In this document: positions 44,367-53,731 of the stretch, piece by piece
Numbering within the stretch: the stretch's first letter is position 1
Layout of the letters: every line of letters begins with the position of its first letter
NCBI RefSeq assembly: GCF_014194695.1
Contig: NZ_JACIAH010000011.1
Span: forward strand, 1 to 64,000
Direction of reading: 5' to 3'
DNA from: Rhizobium sp. BK399
Lineage (GTDB): Bacteria; Pseudomonadota; Alphaproteobacteria; Rhizobiales; Rhizobiaceae
Length of the DNA: 64,000 bases
The notes under the pieces: model-generated
Told to the model about the DNA's origin: nothing
The model's database searches: none
The model's input: only the letters and a program-made list of their open reading frames with translations
Made by a program: the position numbers and the translations under genes

Positions 44367-45935
44367 ATGCGTTTCAGTCTTTCGCCAAGAGTAGGCAAGT
44401 CTGCCGGTAATGTCCTGATAGCGGCTTTGCTGGCGAGTACAGTAGCGGGTTGCAGTTCCGATGTGACACGTTTCGGTGGTCTTTTCTCGTCGTCCGGTCA
44501 GGATCAGATGACGACCAATTCCATTCCGCGCAGAAACATGAGTGGCCTACAAGCCGATCCTGTTCCACAGGCAGATCTTGCCCAGGGTGGCTATGCTGCG
44601 AACAACCAAGCGATGAACCAGCCTTATCCGGCCCAGCCAGCTTACGGCGCCTCCAGCGCCCGGATGGCCTCTGCACCCGTCTCAGTTCAGCGTTCGGAGC
44701 TTGCTGCGCCGTCCGCAGTAGCGCCGGCCGCGCCGTCCAGGGAAAAGCAGGTCGCACTCGCTCAACCGTTTCCCGCTGCCGCGGCTCCGAAGAAGTCGGC
44801 GCCAATTCTCGTTCCGCCAAAGGCGGCAACCGACTCGATCGTTACCGGCACGACACCCAAGGTTTCCGGCTGGTCAGCAAACAACGCGCCGTCCGTTACC
44901 CTTCGCCCGGGTGAAAGCATTACGACGCTCGCCAATCGCTATGGTGTGCCGGAAAAGGAAATCCTCAGGGTCAACGGCTTCAAGACTGCCGCTGCCGCCA
45001 AGCCCGGTCAGATCATCCTGATCCCGACCCTCAACGGTGGCAATGCCGCCAAGGCATCTGCCCAGACGGCAGATCTCTCCAAGGGTGGCCACCTGCCGCA
45101 GCCTGGTAAACAGCAGGAACAGAACGTTGCGGTCGTGCCGGGCGCGAACTCCGCCCGCGACAAGTCGATCGCAAATGCGGATTCGTCCGGCAAGCTTTCG
45201 GCCGGTGCAGGCAAAGGGCCGAAGGGCGCCGGCGGCACTTACGTCGTCAAGCCGGGCGACTCGCTTGCCAAGATCGCCAAGGCGACGGGCACCAGCATCG
45301 ACGATCTGAAGGCTGCCAATAATCTGTCGGCCGGTTCGATCCGCATCGGCCAGGAGCTCAATCTGCCGGGCGCTTCGCGGGATGGCATGAAGACGGCTTC
45401 CATTCCGGCGAAGGCAGAGCCGAAGCCGGTCGCGGAGCCCGCCTCCGCAACGTCGACTGCGGTTGCACAGCCGGCAACCTACAAGGCTCCTGTTGCCACC
45501 GAGACGGTGGACGAGGCGGCCAAGAAGGAAGTGGCGTCCGCAGCACCTGAGGCAACCGGCATCGGCAAATATCGCTGGCCGGTCCGTGGAGCCGTCATTG
45601 CGGCCTACGGCGCCAACGTCAACGGCAGCCGCAACGATGGTATCGACATTTCCGTGCCGCAGGGTACGCCGATCAAGGCCGCCGAAAACGGCGTGGTGAT
45701 CTATGCAGGCAACGGCCTGAAGGAACTCGGCAACACGGTTCTCGTCCGCCACGACGACGGGACGGTCACTGTCTACGGCAATGCCGATACCCTGAGCGTC
45801 ACCCGCGGCCAGAAGATCCAGCGCGGCCAGACGGTTGCCGTCTCCGGGATGAGCGGCAGCGTCAAGCAGCCGCAGGTCCACTTCGAAGTCCGCAAGGATG
45901 CGACTCCGGTCAACCCGATTACTTTCCTCGAATAG
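44367..45935 (+). CDS. LysM/LytM lipoprotein with a degenerate M23 site (NlpD/DipM-like)
   Basis: The 522-residue protein has a lipoprotein signal (LLASTVAGC lipobox near residue 29), a long low-complexity linker, two LysM domains (about 174-219 and 290-334) that bind peptidoglycan, and a C-terminal M23/LytM domain (about 402-522). Two of the zinc/catalytic histidines are missing. The HxGxD motif reads N423-D-G-I-D427, and HxH reads Q503-V-H505. It is therefore probably not a peptidase but an amidase activator in daughter-cell separation, like NlpD and EnvC. Genome annotation often calls it a peptidase. The start at ATG 44367 is preferred to TTG 44343. A terminator follows. Confidence 0.88.
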   Translation: MRFSLSPRVGKSAGNVLIAALLASTVAGCSSDVTRFGGLFSSSGQDQMTTNSIPRRNMSGLQADPVPQADLAQGGYAANNQAMNQPYPAQPAYGASSARMASAPVSVQRSELAAPSAVAPAAPSREKQVALAQPFPAAAAPKKSAPILVPPKAATDSIVTGTTPKVSGWSANNAPSVTLRPGESITTLANRYGVPEKEILRVNGFKTAAAAKPGQIILIPTLNGGNAAKASAQTADLSKGGHLPQPGKQQEQNVAVVPGANSARDKSIANADSSGKLSAGAGKGPKGAGGTYVVKPGDSLAKIAKATGTSIDDLKAANNLSAGSIRIGQELNLPGASRDGMKTASIPAKAEPKPVAEPASATSTAVAQPATYKAPVATETVDEAAKKEVASAAPEATGIGKYRWPVRGAVIAAYGANVNGSRNDGIDISVPQGTPIKAAENGVVIYAGNGLKELGNTVLVRHDDGTVTVYGNADTLSVTRGQKIQRGQTVAVSGMSGSVKQPQVHFEVRKDATPVNPITFLE

Positions 45936-45956
45936 GTATTGCGTCCGAGGGTGCTC

Positions 45957-45984
45957 AAAAGCCCGGCCTCAAAGCCGGGCTTTT
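45957..45984. terminator. Bidirectional terminator between lytM-type gene and DUF815 ATPase
   Basis: AAAAGCCCGGC (45957-45967) pairs with GCCGGGCTTTT (45974-45984) around a 6-nt loop. It serves both convergent genes. Confidence 0.9.
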
Positions 45985-45985
45985 G

Positions 45986-46861
45986 TCATTGGGCGCGGTC
46001 GAGCGCGATACGCATCCGGCCGGCGAGATCCTGAATGTACTGCCAGGCGACGCGGCCGGAACGCGCACCACGGGTCGTCGCCCATTCCAGCGCCTCCGCA
46101 TGCATTTTCTCGCGATCGACCGGCAGCTTGAAATGGTCAGCATAGCCGTCGATCATCGTCAGATAGTCGTCCTGGCTGCATTTGTGGAAGCCAAGCCAAA
46201 GGCCAAACCGGTCCGATAGCGAAACCTTTTCCTCAACCGCTTCGGAGGGATTGATCGCCGTTGACTGCTCGTTCTCCATCATGTGACGCGGGAGCAGGTG
46301 GCGGCGGTTCGAGGTCGCATAGAAGAGGACGTTGTCCGGTCGACCTTCCACGCCGCCGTCAAGGGCTGCCTTGAGCGATTTGTATGCCGTATCATCGTGA
46401 TCGAACGAGAGATCGTCGCAGAAGACGATGACACGGTGCGGCGTGTCCTTGAGAAGATCGAGCAGTGTGGGGAGGCTCGCAATGTCTTCGCGATGCACTT
46501 CCACCAGCTTCAGCGATACTCCACTCTCGCGTCGCACGTCTTCGTGAACAGCCTTGACGAGCGAGGACTTGCCCATACCGCGCGCACCCCAAAGGAGAAC
46601 ATTGTTTGCCGCATAGCCTTCGGCAAAGCGCACCGTATTCTCGTGCAGGATGTCCCGCACGCGGTCGACGCCGCGGATCAGCTTCAGGGCCACGCGATTC
46701 GGGCGAGCAATCGGTTGGAGGTGCTGGCGGGCAGGGGACCAGACGAAGCAGTCTGCCGCGCTCCAGTCGTTGATCGCCGGCGCCGGACCAGCCAACCGGT
46801 CGATGGCGTCCGCCAGCCGGCGCAGCTCTGCCAGAATGGCGTTGTTGACGTCTTCGGCCAT
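45986..46861 (-). CDS. AAA-type ATPase, DUF815 family
   Basis: The 291-residue P-loop protein has Walker A GARGMGKSSL (about 86-95), Walker B VIVFCDDLSF and a sensor ATSNRRHLLP. An N-terminal helical cap with ADCFVWSP is typical of DUF815. The family occurs widely in proteobacteria with no known function; it is related to DnaA/Cdc6-like AAA proteins. The start at 46861 gives the family N-terminus. It is divergent from yajC with a 209-bp gap. Confidence 0.85.
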   Translation of the reverse strand: MAEDVNNAILAELRRLADAIDRLAGPAPAINDWSAADCFVWSPARQHLQPIARPNRVALKLIRGVDRVRDILHENTVRFAEGYAANNVLLWGARGMGKSSLVKAVHEDVRRESGVSLKLVEVHREDIASLPTLLDLLKDTPHRVIVFCDDLSFDHDDTAYKSLKAALDGGVEGRPDNVLFYATSNRRHLLPRHMMENEQSTAINPSEAVEEKVSLSDRFGLWLGFHKCSQDDYLTMIDGYADHFKLPVDREKMHAEALEWATTRGARSGRVAWQYIQDLAGRMRIALDRAQ

Positions 46862-47070
46862 GGGCCTTCCTCCTGAATTCTGGTTGCGACCAGCGTGCTG
46901 TGTCTTTTGCCTGCGGCGTAGCATGGCCTTTTGAGAGCGGAAAGGTTATGAGGCAGCGGAATCGGTACGGTTTCCGGCTCTTTCTGTTGCATTCGCAAAG
47001 ACCATAATTATAGTCCGGCCACCCGAGAAAAGGCGGAGTTCCGCCACCGGAAAGTTTTGAGGAGTTTAGC

Positions 47071-47418
47071 ATGTTCATCACCCCGGCATTTGCCCAGGCT
47101 GCCACCGACACCGCGGCGTCGCCGTTCGGCTCTGGCCTTGAAATGATCATCCTTTTCGTGCCGCTGATGGTCGTCTGGTACTTCCTGCTGATCCGTCCGC
47201 AGCGCGCGCAGGCCAAGAAGCGTGAAGAAACGCTGAAGGCGATCCGTCGCGGCGATCAGGTTGTCACCGGTGGCGGTCTCGTTGGCAAGGTTACCAAGGT
47301 TGTTGACGACAAGGAGCTCGAAGTGGAAATTGCGGACGGCGTTCGCGTTCGCGTCGTCCGCACCGGCATTACGGAAGTTCGCGTAAAGGGCGAGCCGGTC
47401 AAGGCGGACGCTGCATAA
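47071..47418 (+). CDS. yajC: Sec translocase accessory subunit YajC
   Basis: The 115-residue protein has one N-terminal transmembrane helix (LEMIILFVPLMVVWYFLLIRPQ) and a cytosolic domain with KRREETLKAIRRGDQVVTGGGLVGKV-type sequence, in blocks. YajC is part of the SecDF-YajC complex that aids protein export. GAGGAG precedes the ATG. secDF follows 56 bp later. Confidence 0.95.
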   Translation: MFITPAFAQAATDTAASPFGSGLEMIILFVPLMVVWYFLLIRPQRAQAKKREETLKAIRRGDQVVTGGGLVGKVTKVVDDKELEVEIADGVRVRVVRTGITEVRVKGEPVKADAA

Positions 47419-47474
47419 TATTGCAAATCCAGCTGTGAACCGGATTGGGCCGGGTCGGAAATAGTCGAGAGAAA

Positions 47475-50036
47475 ATGCATCGTTTTTCCCGCCTGAAGGC
47501 CGTTCTGATCCTGGTTCTGGTAGCGGTGGCCGCGGTAATCGCGGCCCCAAATCTGTTATCGAACGCGCAGCGCTCTACGCTGCCTGCATGGCTGGCCGGT
47601 AGCCGCGTTGTCCTCGGCCCTGATGTCCAGGGCGGCTCCCATCTGCTTCTCCAGATTGAACGCGCCGATATCGTGAAGGATCGGCTGGAGCGCACGGTAG
47701 CGGATGTTCGCGGCAAGTTGCGCGAAGCCAACATTCGCTACACCGGCCTGACTGGCACAGACCAGGATATCACCGTCAAGATTACCGATGTGAGCCAAGT
47801 GGATGCTGCCGTCCACGCGTTAGACCCGCTGACAGTGGCGACAAAAAGTGGCTGGTTCGGAGGCTCTGTCCAGAATGTATCCCTGCAGAAGGGCAACGAC
47901 GGACAACTTTCGTTGCGAATTTCCGACAACAACATCGACGAGGGCACCGTAGCCGCTCAGGCGCAGTCCCTGGCGGTCGTAGAGCGGCGCATCGCCGGCC
48001 TTGGGATAACGGATTTTTCCGTTCGCGCCGATGGTAACGACCGTATCGACGTCAAGGCCCTCGGCTCCATCGACGTGGAGCGGCTGAAGAACATTTTGAA
48101 TGAGCCTGCCCAGCTTTCAGTTCGGCTGATCGATGAAACTATGTCCGGGCAGCAAGCTCTTGCCGGTCGCTGGCCGGCGACATCGGAGGTGCTCTACTCG
48201 CTTGACGATCCGCCCGTTCCGTACCTCGTCGATCGAACGGATTTCGTCACGGGCAAGAATCTGGCGGATGTCCAAGCGGTTGCCGATGCGCAAGCGGATG
48301 CGGTCGCGATCACCTACAAGCTGGATGCTGAAGGGACCGAGCAGCTCGCACAGAAGACGCGCCAGAACATTGGCCGGCACCTTGCCATACTCTTCGATGA
48401 TCAGGTCATGGCGGCGCCGCTGATCAATGCACCAATCCTGGATGGGACCGGACGGGTTCCTGTCAGTTTCAGCGAGGATGGAGCTCGCGATCTTGCGCTG
48501 ATGTTGCGAAGTGGCGCCCTGCCGGCGACATTGACGACCGTGGAAGAGCGCACCGTCAGCCCGGCCCTCGGCGCGGAATCGAAGCGCGCCGGTCTGGTGG
48601 CTGGCTTTGTCGCCGCAATCCTTGTTACCGGTTTGATGTTTGCCTTCTATCGCAAGCTGGGCATCATCGCCGGTATTTCGCTGGTCCTGAATCTCCTCCT
48701 GATTCTCGCCGTGTTAAGCGTGATCGGCGCAACACTGACGCTGCCCGGCCTCGCAGGCATTGTCTTGATCATAGGCATGGCGGTCGATGCCAATGTGCTC
48801 GTCTACGAGCGCATCAGGGAAGAGGCGAAAGCAGGCCATTCCTTCGCGGACGCGATCGATAACGGGTTTTCGCGTGCATTCCTGACGATCCTTGACGCCA
48901 ATGTCACGATCGTCATTGCGGCAGTCATTCTCTACTACCTCGGCAGCGATACCGTTCGCGGTTTTGCGGTAACGCTCGCGGCGGGGATTCTGACGACTGT
49001 CTTTACCACCTTCACGCTGACGCGCTGGATCGTCGTTACCTGGCTTCACCGCAAGCATCCGAGGCACCTGCCCAGGGATGTGCAGACGGGCATCTTCGAT
49101 CATGCCAAGATCCGGTTCATGGGCATACGGCGCTACACGTTCACGGTGTCGGCGGCACTTTCGATCCTGGCCATGATCGGCTTTGCAACGCTTGGCGCAA
49201 ATCTTGGGGTGGATTTTGCCGGCGGGTCGTTGGTGGAGGTCAAGGCGAAGCAAGGAAATGCCGATCCGGATGATATTCGCGCCCGTCTCGGTGACCTGAA
49301 CATTGGGGACATCGAGGCACGCCGCCTATCCGACGCATCGACAGCGCTGGTTCGTATTCAGTCGCAGGGCGGTGGCGAGAATGCCGAACAGTCGGCGATG
49401 ACGTTGCTACGCGATGAGTTGGCGGACGACTACGAAATCCGTCGGGTCGAGGTCGTCGGCCCTGCCGTGTCCGGAGAGCTGACCAGGGCCGCGACATTCG
49501 GCCTCCTTGGTTCGCTTGCCGTCATTTTGTTTTACATCTGGCTCCGCTTCGAATGGCAGTTCGCGGTCGGTGCGATCATCGCGACGCTCCACGATATCAT
49601 CCTGACGCTTGGCCTCTTCGTGTTGACCGGTATGGAATTCAATCTGACAAGCGTTGCGGCTATCCTGACGATCGTTGGCTATTCGCTCAACGATACGGTC
49701 GTGGTCTACGACCGAATGCGCGAGAACCTGAAACGCTATCGCAAGATGCCCATGCCGATCCTGATTGACGCTTCCATCAATCAGACCCTGTCGCGCACGG
49801 TTCTGACGGCGGCGACAACATTGCTCGCGCTGCTAGCGCTCTGCCTTTTCGGCGGTGAGGTGATCCGCCCCTTCGCCTTTGTAATGCTATTCGGCGTTGC
49901 CATCGGCACCTTTTCCTCCATTTACATAGCCGCGCCCGTGCTGATCGCGTTCAAGCTCCGCCCGGACGCGATCGATAGCGACCAACATGAGAAAGTGGCC
50001 GAGCCGGAGACAAACCCCGGCAATCCGGCAGTGTGA
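47475..50036 (+). CDS. secDF: Fused protein translocase SecDF
   Basis: The 853-residue RND-type protein contains SecD (about 1-530) and SecF (about 545-850) in one chain. The SecD conserved motif LGPDVQGGSHLLLQI is at about 44-58. GMAVDANVLVYERIREE and the SecF motif NLGVDFAGGSLVEV plus YSLNDTVVVYDRMREN are all present. It uses proton flow to pull exported proteins out of SecYEG on the periplasmic side. Fused SecDF is usual in rhizobia. The next gene starts four bases after the stop. Confidence 0.96.
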   Translation: MHRFSRLKAVLILVLVAVAAVIAAPNLLSNAQRSTLPAWLAGSRVVLGPDVQGGSHLLLQIERADIVKDRLERTVADVRGKLREANIRYTGLTGTDQDITVKITDVSQVDAAVHALDPLTVATKSGWFGGSVQNVSLQKGNDGQLSLRISDNNIDEGTVAAQAQSLAVVERRIAGLGITDFSVRADGNDRIDVKALGSIDVERLKNILNEPAQLSVRLIDETMSGQQALAGRWPATSEVLYSLDDPPVPYLVDRTDFVTGKNLADVQAVADAQADAVAITYKLDAEGTEQLAQKTRQNIGRHLAILFDDQVMAAPLINAPILDGTGRVPVSFSEDGARDLALMLRSGALPATLTTVEERTVSPALGAESKRAGLVAGFVAAILVTGLMFAFYRKLGIIAGISLVLNLLLILAVLSVIGATLTLPGLAGIVLIIGMAVDANVLVYERIREEAKAGHSFADAIDNGFSRAFLTILDANVTIVIAAVILYYLGSDTVRGFAVTLAAGILTTVFTTFTLTRWIVVTWLHRKHPRHLPRDVQTGIFDHAKIRFMGIRRYTFTVSAALSILAMIGFATLGANLGVDFAGGSLVEVKAKQGNADPDDIRARLGDLNIGDIEARRLSDASTALVRIQSQGGGENAEQSAMTLLRDELADDYEIRRVEVVGPAVSGELTRAATFGLLGSLAVILFYIWLRFEWQFAVGAIIATLHDIILTLGLFVLTGMEFNLTSVAAILTIVGYSLNDTVVVYDRMRENLKRYRKMPMPILIDASINQTLSRTVLTAATTLLALLALCLFGGEVIRPFAFVMLFGVAIGTFSSIYIAAPVLIAFKLRPDAIDSDQHEKVAEPETNPGNPAV

Positions 50037-50040
50037 GAAT

Positions 50041-50427
50041 ATGGCAAGAGGCATAGAAATCCGCGAGGCGCATTTTCCAGGACGTGCGCCCATCGACACT
50101 TACGGCAATGGCGGCTTCCGTTTCGCCGATATGTCCCACCGCGGGTCCATCCTGTGCCTGCCATCCGGCATTTATGGCTGGGACATGGATGCGTCGAAGC
50201 CACTGTCGATCGAGAATTTTCAAAAGGTGATCGACGAGGCTGCCGAGATCGAGGTACTGTTGATCGGCACCGGAGATGATATGCGCCCGATTCCGGCCGA
50301 TCTGAAGGCGGCGTTGAAGGCCGCGGGTATTTCATCGGATCCCATGAATACCGGTGCCGCAGTTCGGACCTTCAACATCATGCTGATGGAATCCCGCGCG
50401 GTTGCCGCGGCATTGATAGCGGTCTGA
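50041..50427 (+). CDS. Mth938-domain protein, bacterial NDUFAF3-like
   Basis: The 128-residue protein matches the Mth938 domain: IDTYGNGGFRFADMSHRGSILCLPSGIYGW and EVLLIGTGDDMRPIP, in blocks. The human homologue NDUFAF3 is an assembly factor for respiratory complex I. It starts four bases after secDF and is two bases before the phytoene-synthase-like gene, so all three are probably one operon. The link to complex I in bacteria is not shown. Confidence 0.85.
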   Translation: MARGIEIREAHFPGRAPIDTYGNGGFRFADMSHRGSILCLPSGIYGWDMDASKPLSIENFQKVIDEAAEIEVLLIGTGDDMRPIPADLKAALKAAGISSDPMNTGAAVRTFNIMLMESRAVAAALIAV

Positions 50428-50429
50428 CA

Positions 50430-51281
50430 ATGGCCGATCAGTCTTTGACGAACCAGGATCTTTGCCTGGCGACGCTCCGCGACAATGACCGCGACCGCTA
50501 CCTTGCCTGCCTGCTGTCGCCGCAGGAGAAGCGCGGCGCTCTCGCAGCGCTCTACGCCTTCAATGCCGAGCTTGCGCGTATTCGCGATCTGGTGCACGAG
50601 CCGCTTCCCGGTGAAGTGCGCATGCAGTACTGGCGGGACCTGTTGGAAGGCAACGCCCACGGGTCCACCCAGGCAAATCCGATTGCCTCAGCCCTATTGA
50701 CTGCCGTGGATGACCACCGCCTGCCGAAACAGACGCTCGTGAACATGGTCGATGCTCGTATCTTCGATCTCTACGACGATCCGATGGAGACGCGCGTCTC
50801 GCTCGAGGGATATGCCGGCGAAACGGCATCGGCTCTCATTCAACTGGCTAGCTTGGTACTTGCACCGACCGAGGCTGCCGCTTCCGCAGAAGCCGCCGGA
50901 CACGCAGGCGTTGCCCAAGCGATCGCCGGTCTTCTGCTTCTGATGCCGTTGCATCGCCACCGCGGGCAACTCTACGTTCCGCTTGAAATCCTGTCAGCGA
51001 CAGGACTTGACCGCGAAACATTTCTCGCCGGTGAAGATAGGGCACGGATCTCCGCAGCGATCGAAGCCTTTGCGGGGCTCGGCCGCGACCATCTCGCGAA
51101 GGCGAGAAGCGTCGCAATAGCTCCGAACGTGTTTCCGGCCTTCCTGCCAGCTGCTCTGGCAGAGCCGGTCCTCATCACAGCTCAGAAGGCCGGCGCAGGA
51201 CTGTTCGAACGTCAGCTTCAACAGTCGCAGTTGCGGCGCCAGACACGCATGCTGCTTGCGATGATGCGCAAGAAAATCTGA
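50430..51281 (+). CDS. Phytoene/squalene synthase-like protein (NDUFAF6-like)
   Basis: The 283-residue protein has the all-helical trans-prenyl synthase fold: CLLSPQEKRGALAALYAFNAELARI, PLPGEVRMQYWRDLL and VDARIFDLYDDP, in blocks. The Asp-rich motifs that bind diphosphate in true synthases are only partly kept (AELARIRD for DxxxD), suggesting loss of the enzymatic role. The human relative NDUFAF6 assists complex I assembly. It lies two bases after the Mth938 gene. No carotenoid or hopanoid gene is near. Confidence 0.82.
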   Translation: MADQSLTNQDLCLATLRDNDRDRYLACLLSPQEKRGALAALYAFNAELARIRDLVHEPLPGEVRMQYWRDLLEGNAHGSTQANPIASALLTAVDDHRLPKQTLVNMVDARIFDLYDDPMETRVSLEGYAGETASALIQLASLVLAPTEAAASAEAAGHAGVAQAIAGLLLLMPLHRHRGQLYVPLEILSATGLDRETFLAGEDRARISAAIEAFAGLGRDHLAKARSVAIAPNVFPAFLPAALAEPVLITAQKAGAGLFERQLQQSQLRRQTRMLLAMMRKKI

Positions 51282-51350
51282 TCCTGTTTAAACTCGCGCA
51301 AGGCTCGTGTGTTATAACGACGCCATTGCCGTTTTTGATCGGAGAGGGAC

Positions 51351-51818
51351 GTGAGCATAATCGTCTGGGCCGTTATTTTCGCGATCGTCATCTTCATCGC
51401 CTTCATCTCGACGCGGATGGCCGCGCAGAACAAGGAAGATGGCCTTCACGATACCGGGCTCGCCATCATCGAATTCAACCGCGCTTTCCCGAATGAAGCA
51501 ATCCGCCAGCTGCAGGCGACCGCCAACGGGCAGGCAGTGTTCGTGCGCCTGCATGACAACAAGGCTGGCTACATGCGCAGCATGCAGAGGCACTATTCAT
51601 GCCACGTCATTGAACCGGGCAGGGTGCGCGTTCTAAGCTCGGAAACCGGCAGAGGTCTCAGCATTGAGTTCCTTGACGCGCCGCATCAGAGCGGTACGTT
51701 CGAATTCGCGTCCGCCAGGGAAGCGTCGGAGGTCTCTCTCTGGCTCCTTGGCAACTATGTGGCGGAGCCGGACAAGGCCCTGCCGCCCCATAACTCCACA
51801 ATCGCAGACCGCCACTAA
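51351..51818 (+). CDS. Conserved membrane-anchored protein of unknown function
   Basis: The 155-residue protein has one N-terminal membrane helix (IIVWAVIFAIVIFIAFIST) and a soluble C-terminal domain with alternating strands (AVFVRLHDNKAGYM, CHVIEPGRVRVLS, LSIEFLDAP, TFEFASAREASEVSLWLL). The domain looks like a small beta-sandwich or PH-like fold, but this is a guess. The GTG start has GGAGAGGG right upstream. No family was recognised. It may be transcribed with the gene before it, 69 bp away. Confidence 0.6.
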   Translation: MSIIVWAVIFAIVIFIAFISTRMAAQNKEDGLHDTGLAIIEFNRAFPNEAIRQLQATANGQAVFVRLHDNKAGYMRSMQRHYSCHVIEPGRVRVLSSETGRGLSIEFLDAPHQSGTFEFASAREASEVSLWLLGNYVAEPDKALPPHNSTIADRH

Positions 51819-51975
51819 GGAAGCTGGCGCTGCTATTTCCGTGGATGCTGCGGCGCCTCGCGCGAGGCGTTGCTGCGGCCGTTTTGCCGTTGCCTACGGC
51901 CTGAAATAGGCGCAAGATTTAGGCTCATCCGGTAAAGTTTGAGTTTGTATTCAAAAGCGCTATGGGAGGTGCGTG

Positions 51976-52635
51976 ATGCTTGCAATCAATGATACCGCTC
52001 CGGATTTCGAAGCCCAGACAACCGAAGGCAAGATCAGTTTTCACGAATGGATGGGCAATTCCTGGGCGGTGCTGTTTTCGCATCCGAAGGACTTTACGCC
52101 CGTATGCACGACCGAACTCGGCTATATGGCCCGGATCAAGCCTGAATTCGACAGGCGCGGCGTGAAGATCATCGGCCTATCCGTCGATCCGCTTGAGCGC
52201 CATGCCAGTTGGATGAAGGATATCGAGGAAACGCAGGGTTATCGTCCCAACTATCCGATGATCGCCGACGTCGATTACACGGTGTCGAAGCGCTACAACA
52301 TGCTGCCTGCGCTGGTATCCGGTGATCCAACAGAGCGCACGCCGGCCGATAACCAGACCGTACGCAATATTTTCGTGATCGGCCCTGACAAGAAGATCAA
52401 GCTCGTTATGGTCTATCCCATGACAACCGGTCGCAATTTTGATGAGGTGCTGCGGGTCATCGATTCCTTGCAACTCACTGCAAAGCACAAGGTCGCCACG
52501 CCGGTGAACTGGAAGAACGGGGAGGACGTGATCATTGCCGGTTCTGTTTCCGACGAGGACGCGAAGAAGCAGTATCCGCAGGGTTGGCGGGCCCCAAAAC
52601 CCTATATCAGGATCGTGCCGCAGCCGCACGGATAG
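51976..52635 (+). CDS. 1-Cys peroxiredoxin (Prx6 type)
   Basis: The 219-residue protein has the peroxidatic Cys44 in FTPVCTTEL after SHPKDF. The C-terminal part (NWKNGEDVIIAG, PQGWRAPKPYIRIVPQP) is typical of Prx6/1-Cys members, and no resolving cysteine is visible. It reduces hydrogen peroxide and organic peroxides, needing an outside thiol. GGGAGG lies six bases before ATG 51976; the GTG at 51973 is less likely. It is followed 36 bp later by a persulfide dioxygenase-rhodanese gene. Confidence 0.93.
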   Translation: MLAINDTAPDFEAQTTEGKISFHEWMGNSWAVLFSHPKDFTPVCTTELGYMARIKPEFDRRGVKIIGLSVDPLERHASWMKDIEETQGYRPNYPMIADVDYTVSKRYNMLPALVSGDPTERTPADNQTVRNIFVIGPDKKIKLVMVYPMTTGRNFDEVLRVIDSLQLTAKHKVATPVNWKNGEDVIIAGSVSDEDAKKQYPQGWRAPKPYIRIVPQPHG

Positions 52636-52671
52636 TCGCTCGCAAACCATGTCGCCACGAAGGAGGTGGGG

Positions 52672-53709
52672 ATGATCTTCCGGCAGCTGTTCGATCCGGT
52701 ATCGAGCACCTATTCCTATTTGCTGGCAAGTCGGAAGGGGGGCGAGGCACTGATCATCGATCCAGTGCTGGAAAGGGTCGAGCGCTACCTCCAGCTCATC
52801 CACGAGCTTGATCTAAAGCTGGTCAAGGCCGTGGATACCCATCTCCATGCCGACCACATCACCGGTCTTGGCGCGCTGCGCGACAAGACCCATTGCATCA
52901 CCGTGATGGGAGAGCAGACAAAGGCCGATGTCGTCTCGATGCGTCTCTCCGACAATGACACGCTGACGATCGAAGGGCTCTCCCTCGATGTGATCTATAC
53001 GCCGGGCCATACGGACGATTCCTACAGTTTCGTCCTGCCTGACCGCGTATTCACCGGCGACACGCTGCTGATCCGCGGTACCGGCAGGACTGATTTCCAG
53101 AATGGCGATCCCAGGGCTCAGTACGAGTCGATCTTCGGGCGGCTTCTGAAGCTTCCCGAATCGACCTTGGTTTTCCCGGCGCATGACTACAAGGGAGATA
53201 CAGTCTCCACCATCGGCGAGGAAAGGGCATTCAACCCCCGCCTGCAGGTGAAGTCAGCCGAAGAATATGCCGAGCTGATGAACAATCTGAAGCTTGCAAA
53301 CCCGAAGATGATGGATGTCGCTGTCCCGGCCAACATAAAGGTCGGAATGAACCAGGACAACGTCATGCGCCACGGCTGGGCGCTGACGGCGCAGCAAGCG
53401 CGGGGCGTCGTCGGTCTCGGAGATGTCGCGCTGATCGATCTGCGCGAGAATGCCGAGCGACAGCGAAACGGCACGATTCCCGGGTCGTTGCACGTTCCCT
53501 ATCCTTCGCTCGAGGAAAGCATAGGTGCCGGTGGGACGCTCCATGAACTGGCAACGTCAACCCGCAAGAGGCTGCTCTTCTATTGTGCCTTTGGTGAACG
53601 ATCGGCAATGGCAGTGCAGGCAGCCCATGATGCCGGCCTTCCGCTGGCCTTTCATATTCAAGGCGGCATTGACGCCTGGAAGAAGGCCGACGGACCAATC
53701 GCGCATTGA
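52672..53709 (+). CDS. Persulfide dioxygenase-rhodanese fusion (ETHE1-like MBL plus rhodanese)
   Basis: The 345-residue protein has an N-terminal metallo-beta-lactamase domain of the ETHE1 type (metal motif THLHADH at 56-62, then YTPGHTDDS and FTGDTLLIRGTGRTDF) and a C-terminal rhodanese domain (about 245-340) with an active-site Cys in FYCAFGERSA. ETHE1 oxidises glutathione persulfide to sulfite; the rhodanese makes or consumes the persulfide. Rhizobial relatives (Blh) sit under the sulfide regulator BigR. No BigR gene is here. ATG 52672, with AGGAGG five bases upstream, is favoured over the GTG at 52666. Confidence 0.9.
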   Translation: MIFRQLFDPVSSTYSYLLASRKGGEALIIDPVLERVERYLQLIHELDLKLVKAVDTHLHADHITGLGALRDKTHCITVMGEQTKADVVSMRLSDNDTLTIEGLSLDVIYTPGHTDDSYSFVLPDRVFTGDTLLIRGTGRTDFQNGDPRAQYESIFGRLLKLPESTLVFPAHDYKGDTVSTIGEERAFNPRLQVKSAEEYAELMNNLKLANPKMMDVAVPANIKVGMNQDNVMRHGWALTAQQARGVVGLGDVALIDLRENAERQRNGTIPGSLHVPYPSLEESIGAGGTLHELATSTRKRLLFYCAFGERSAMAVQAAHDAGLPLAFHIQGGIDAWKKADGPIAH

Positions 53710-53731
53710 GGGCAGCGTGAAGAGGGATACG

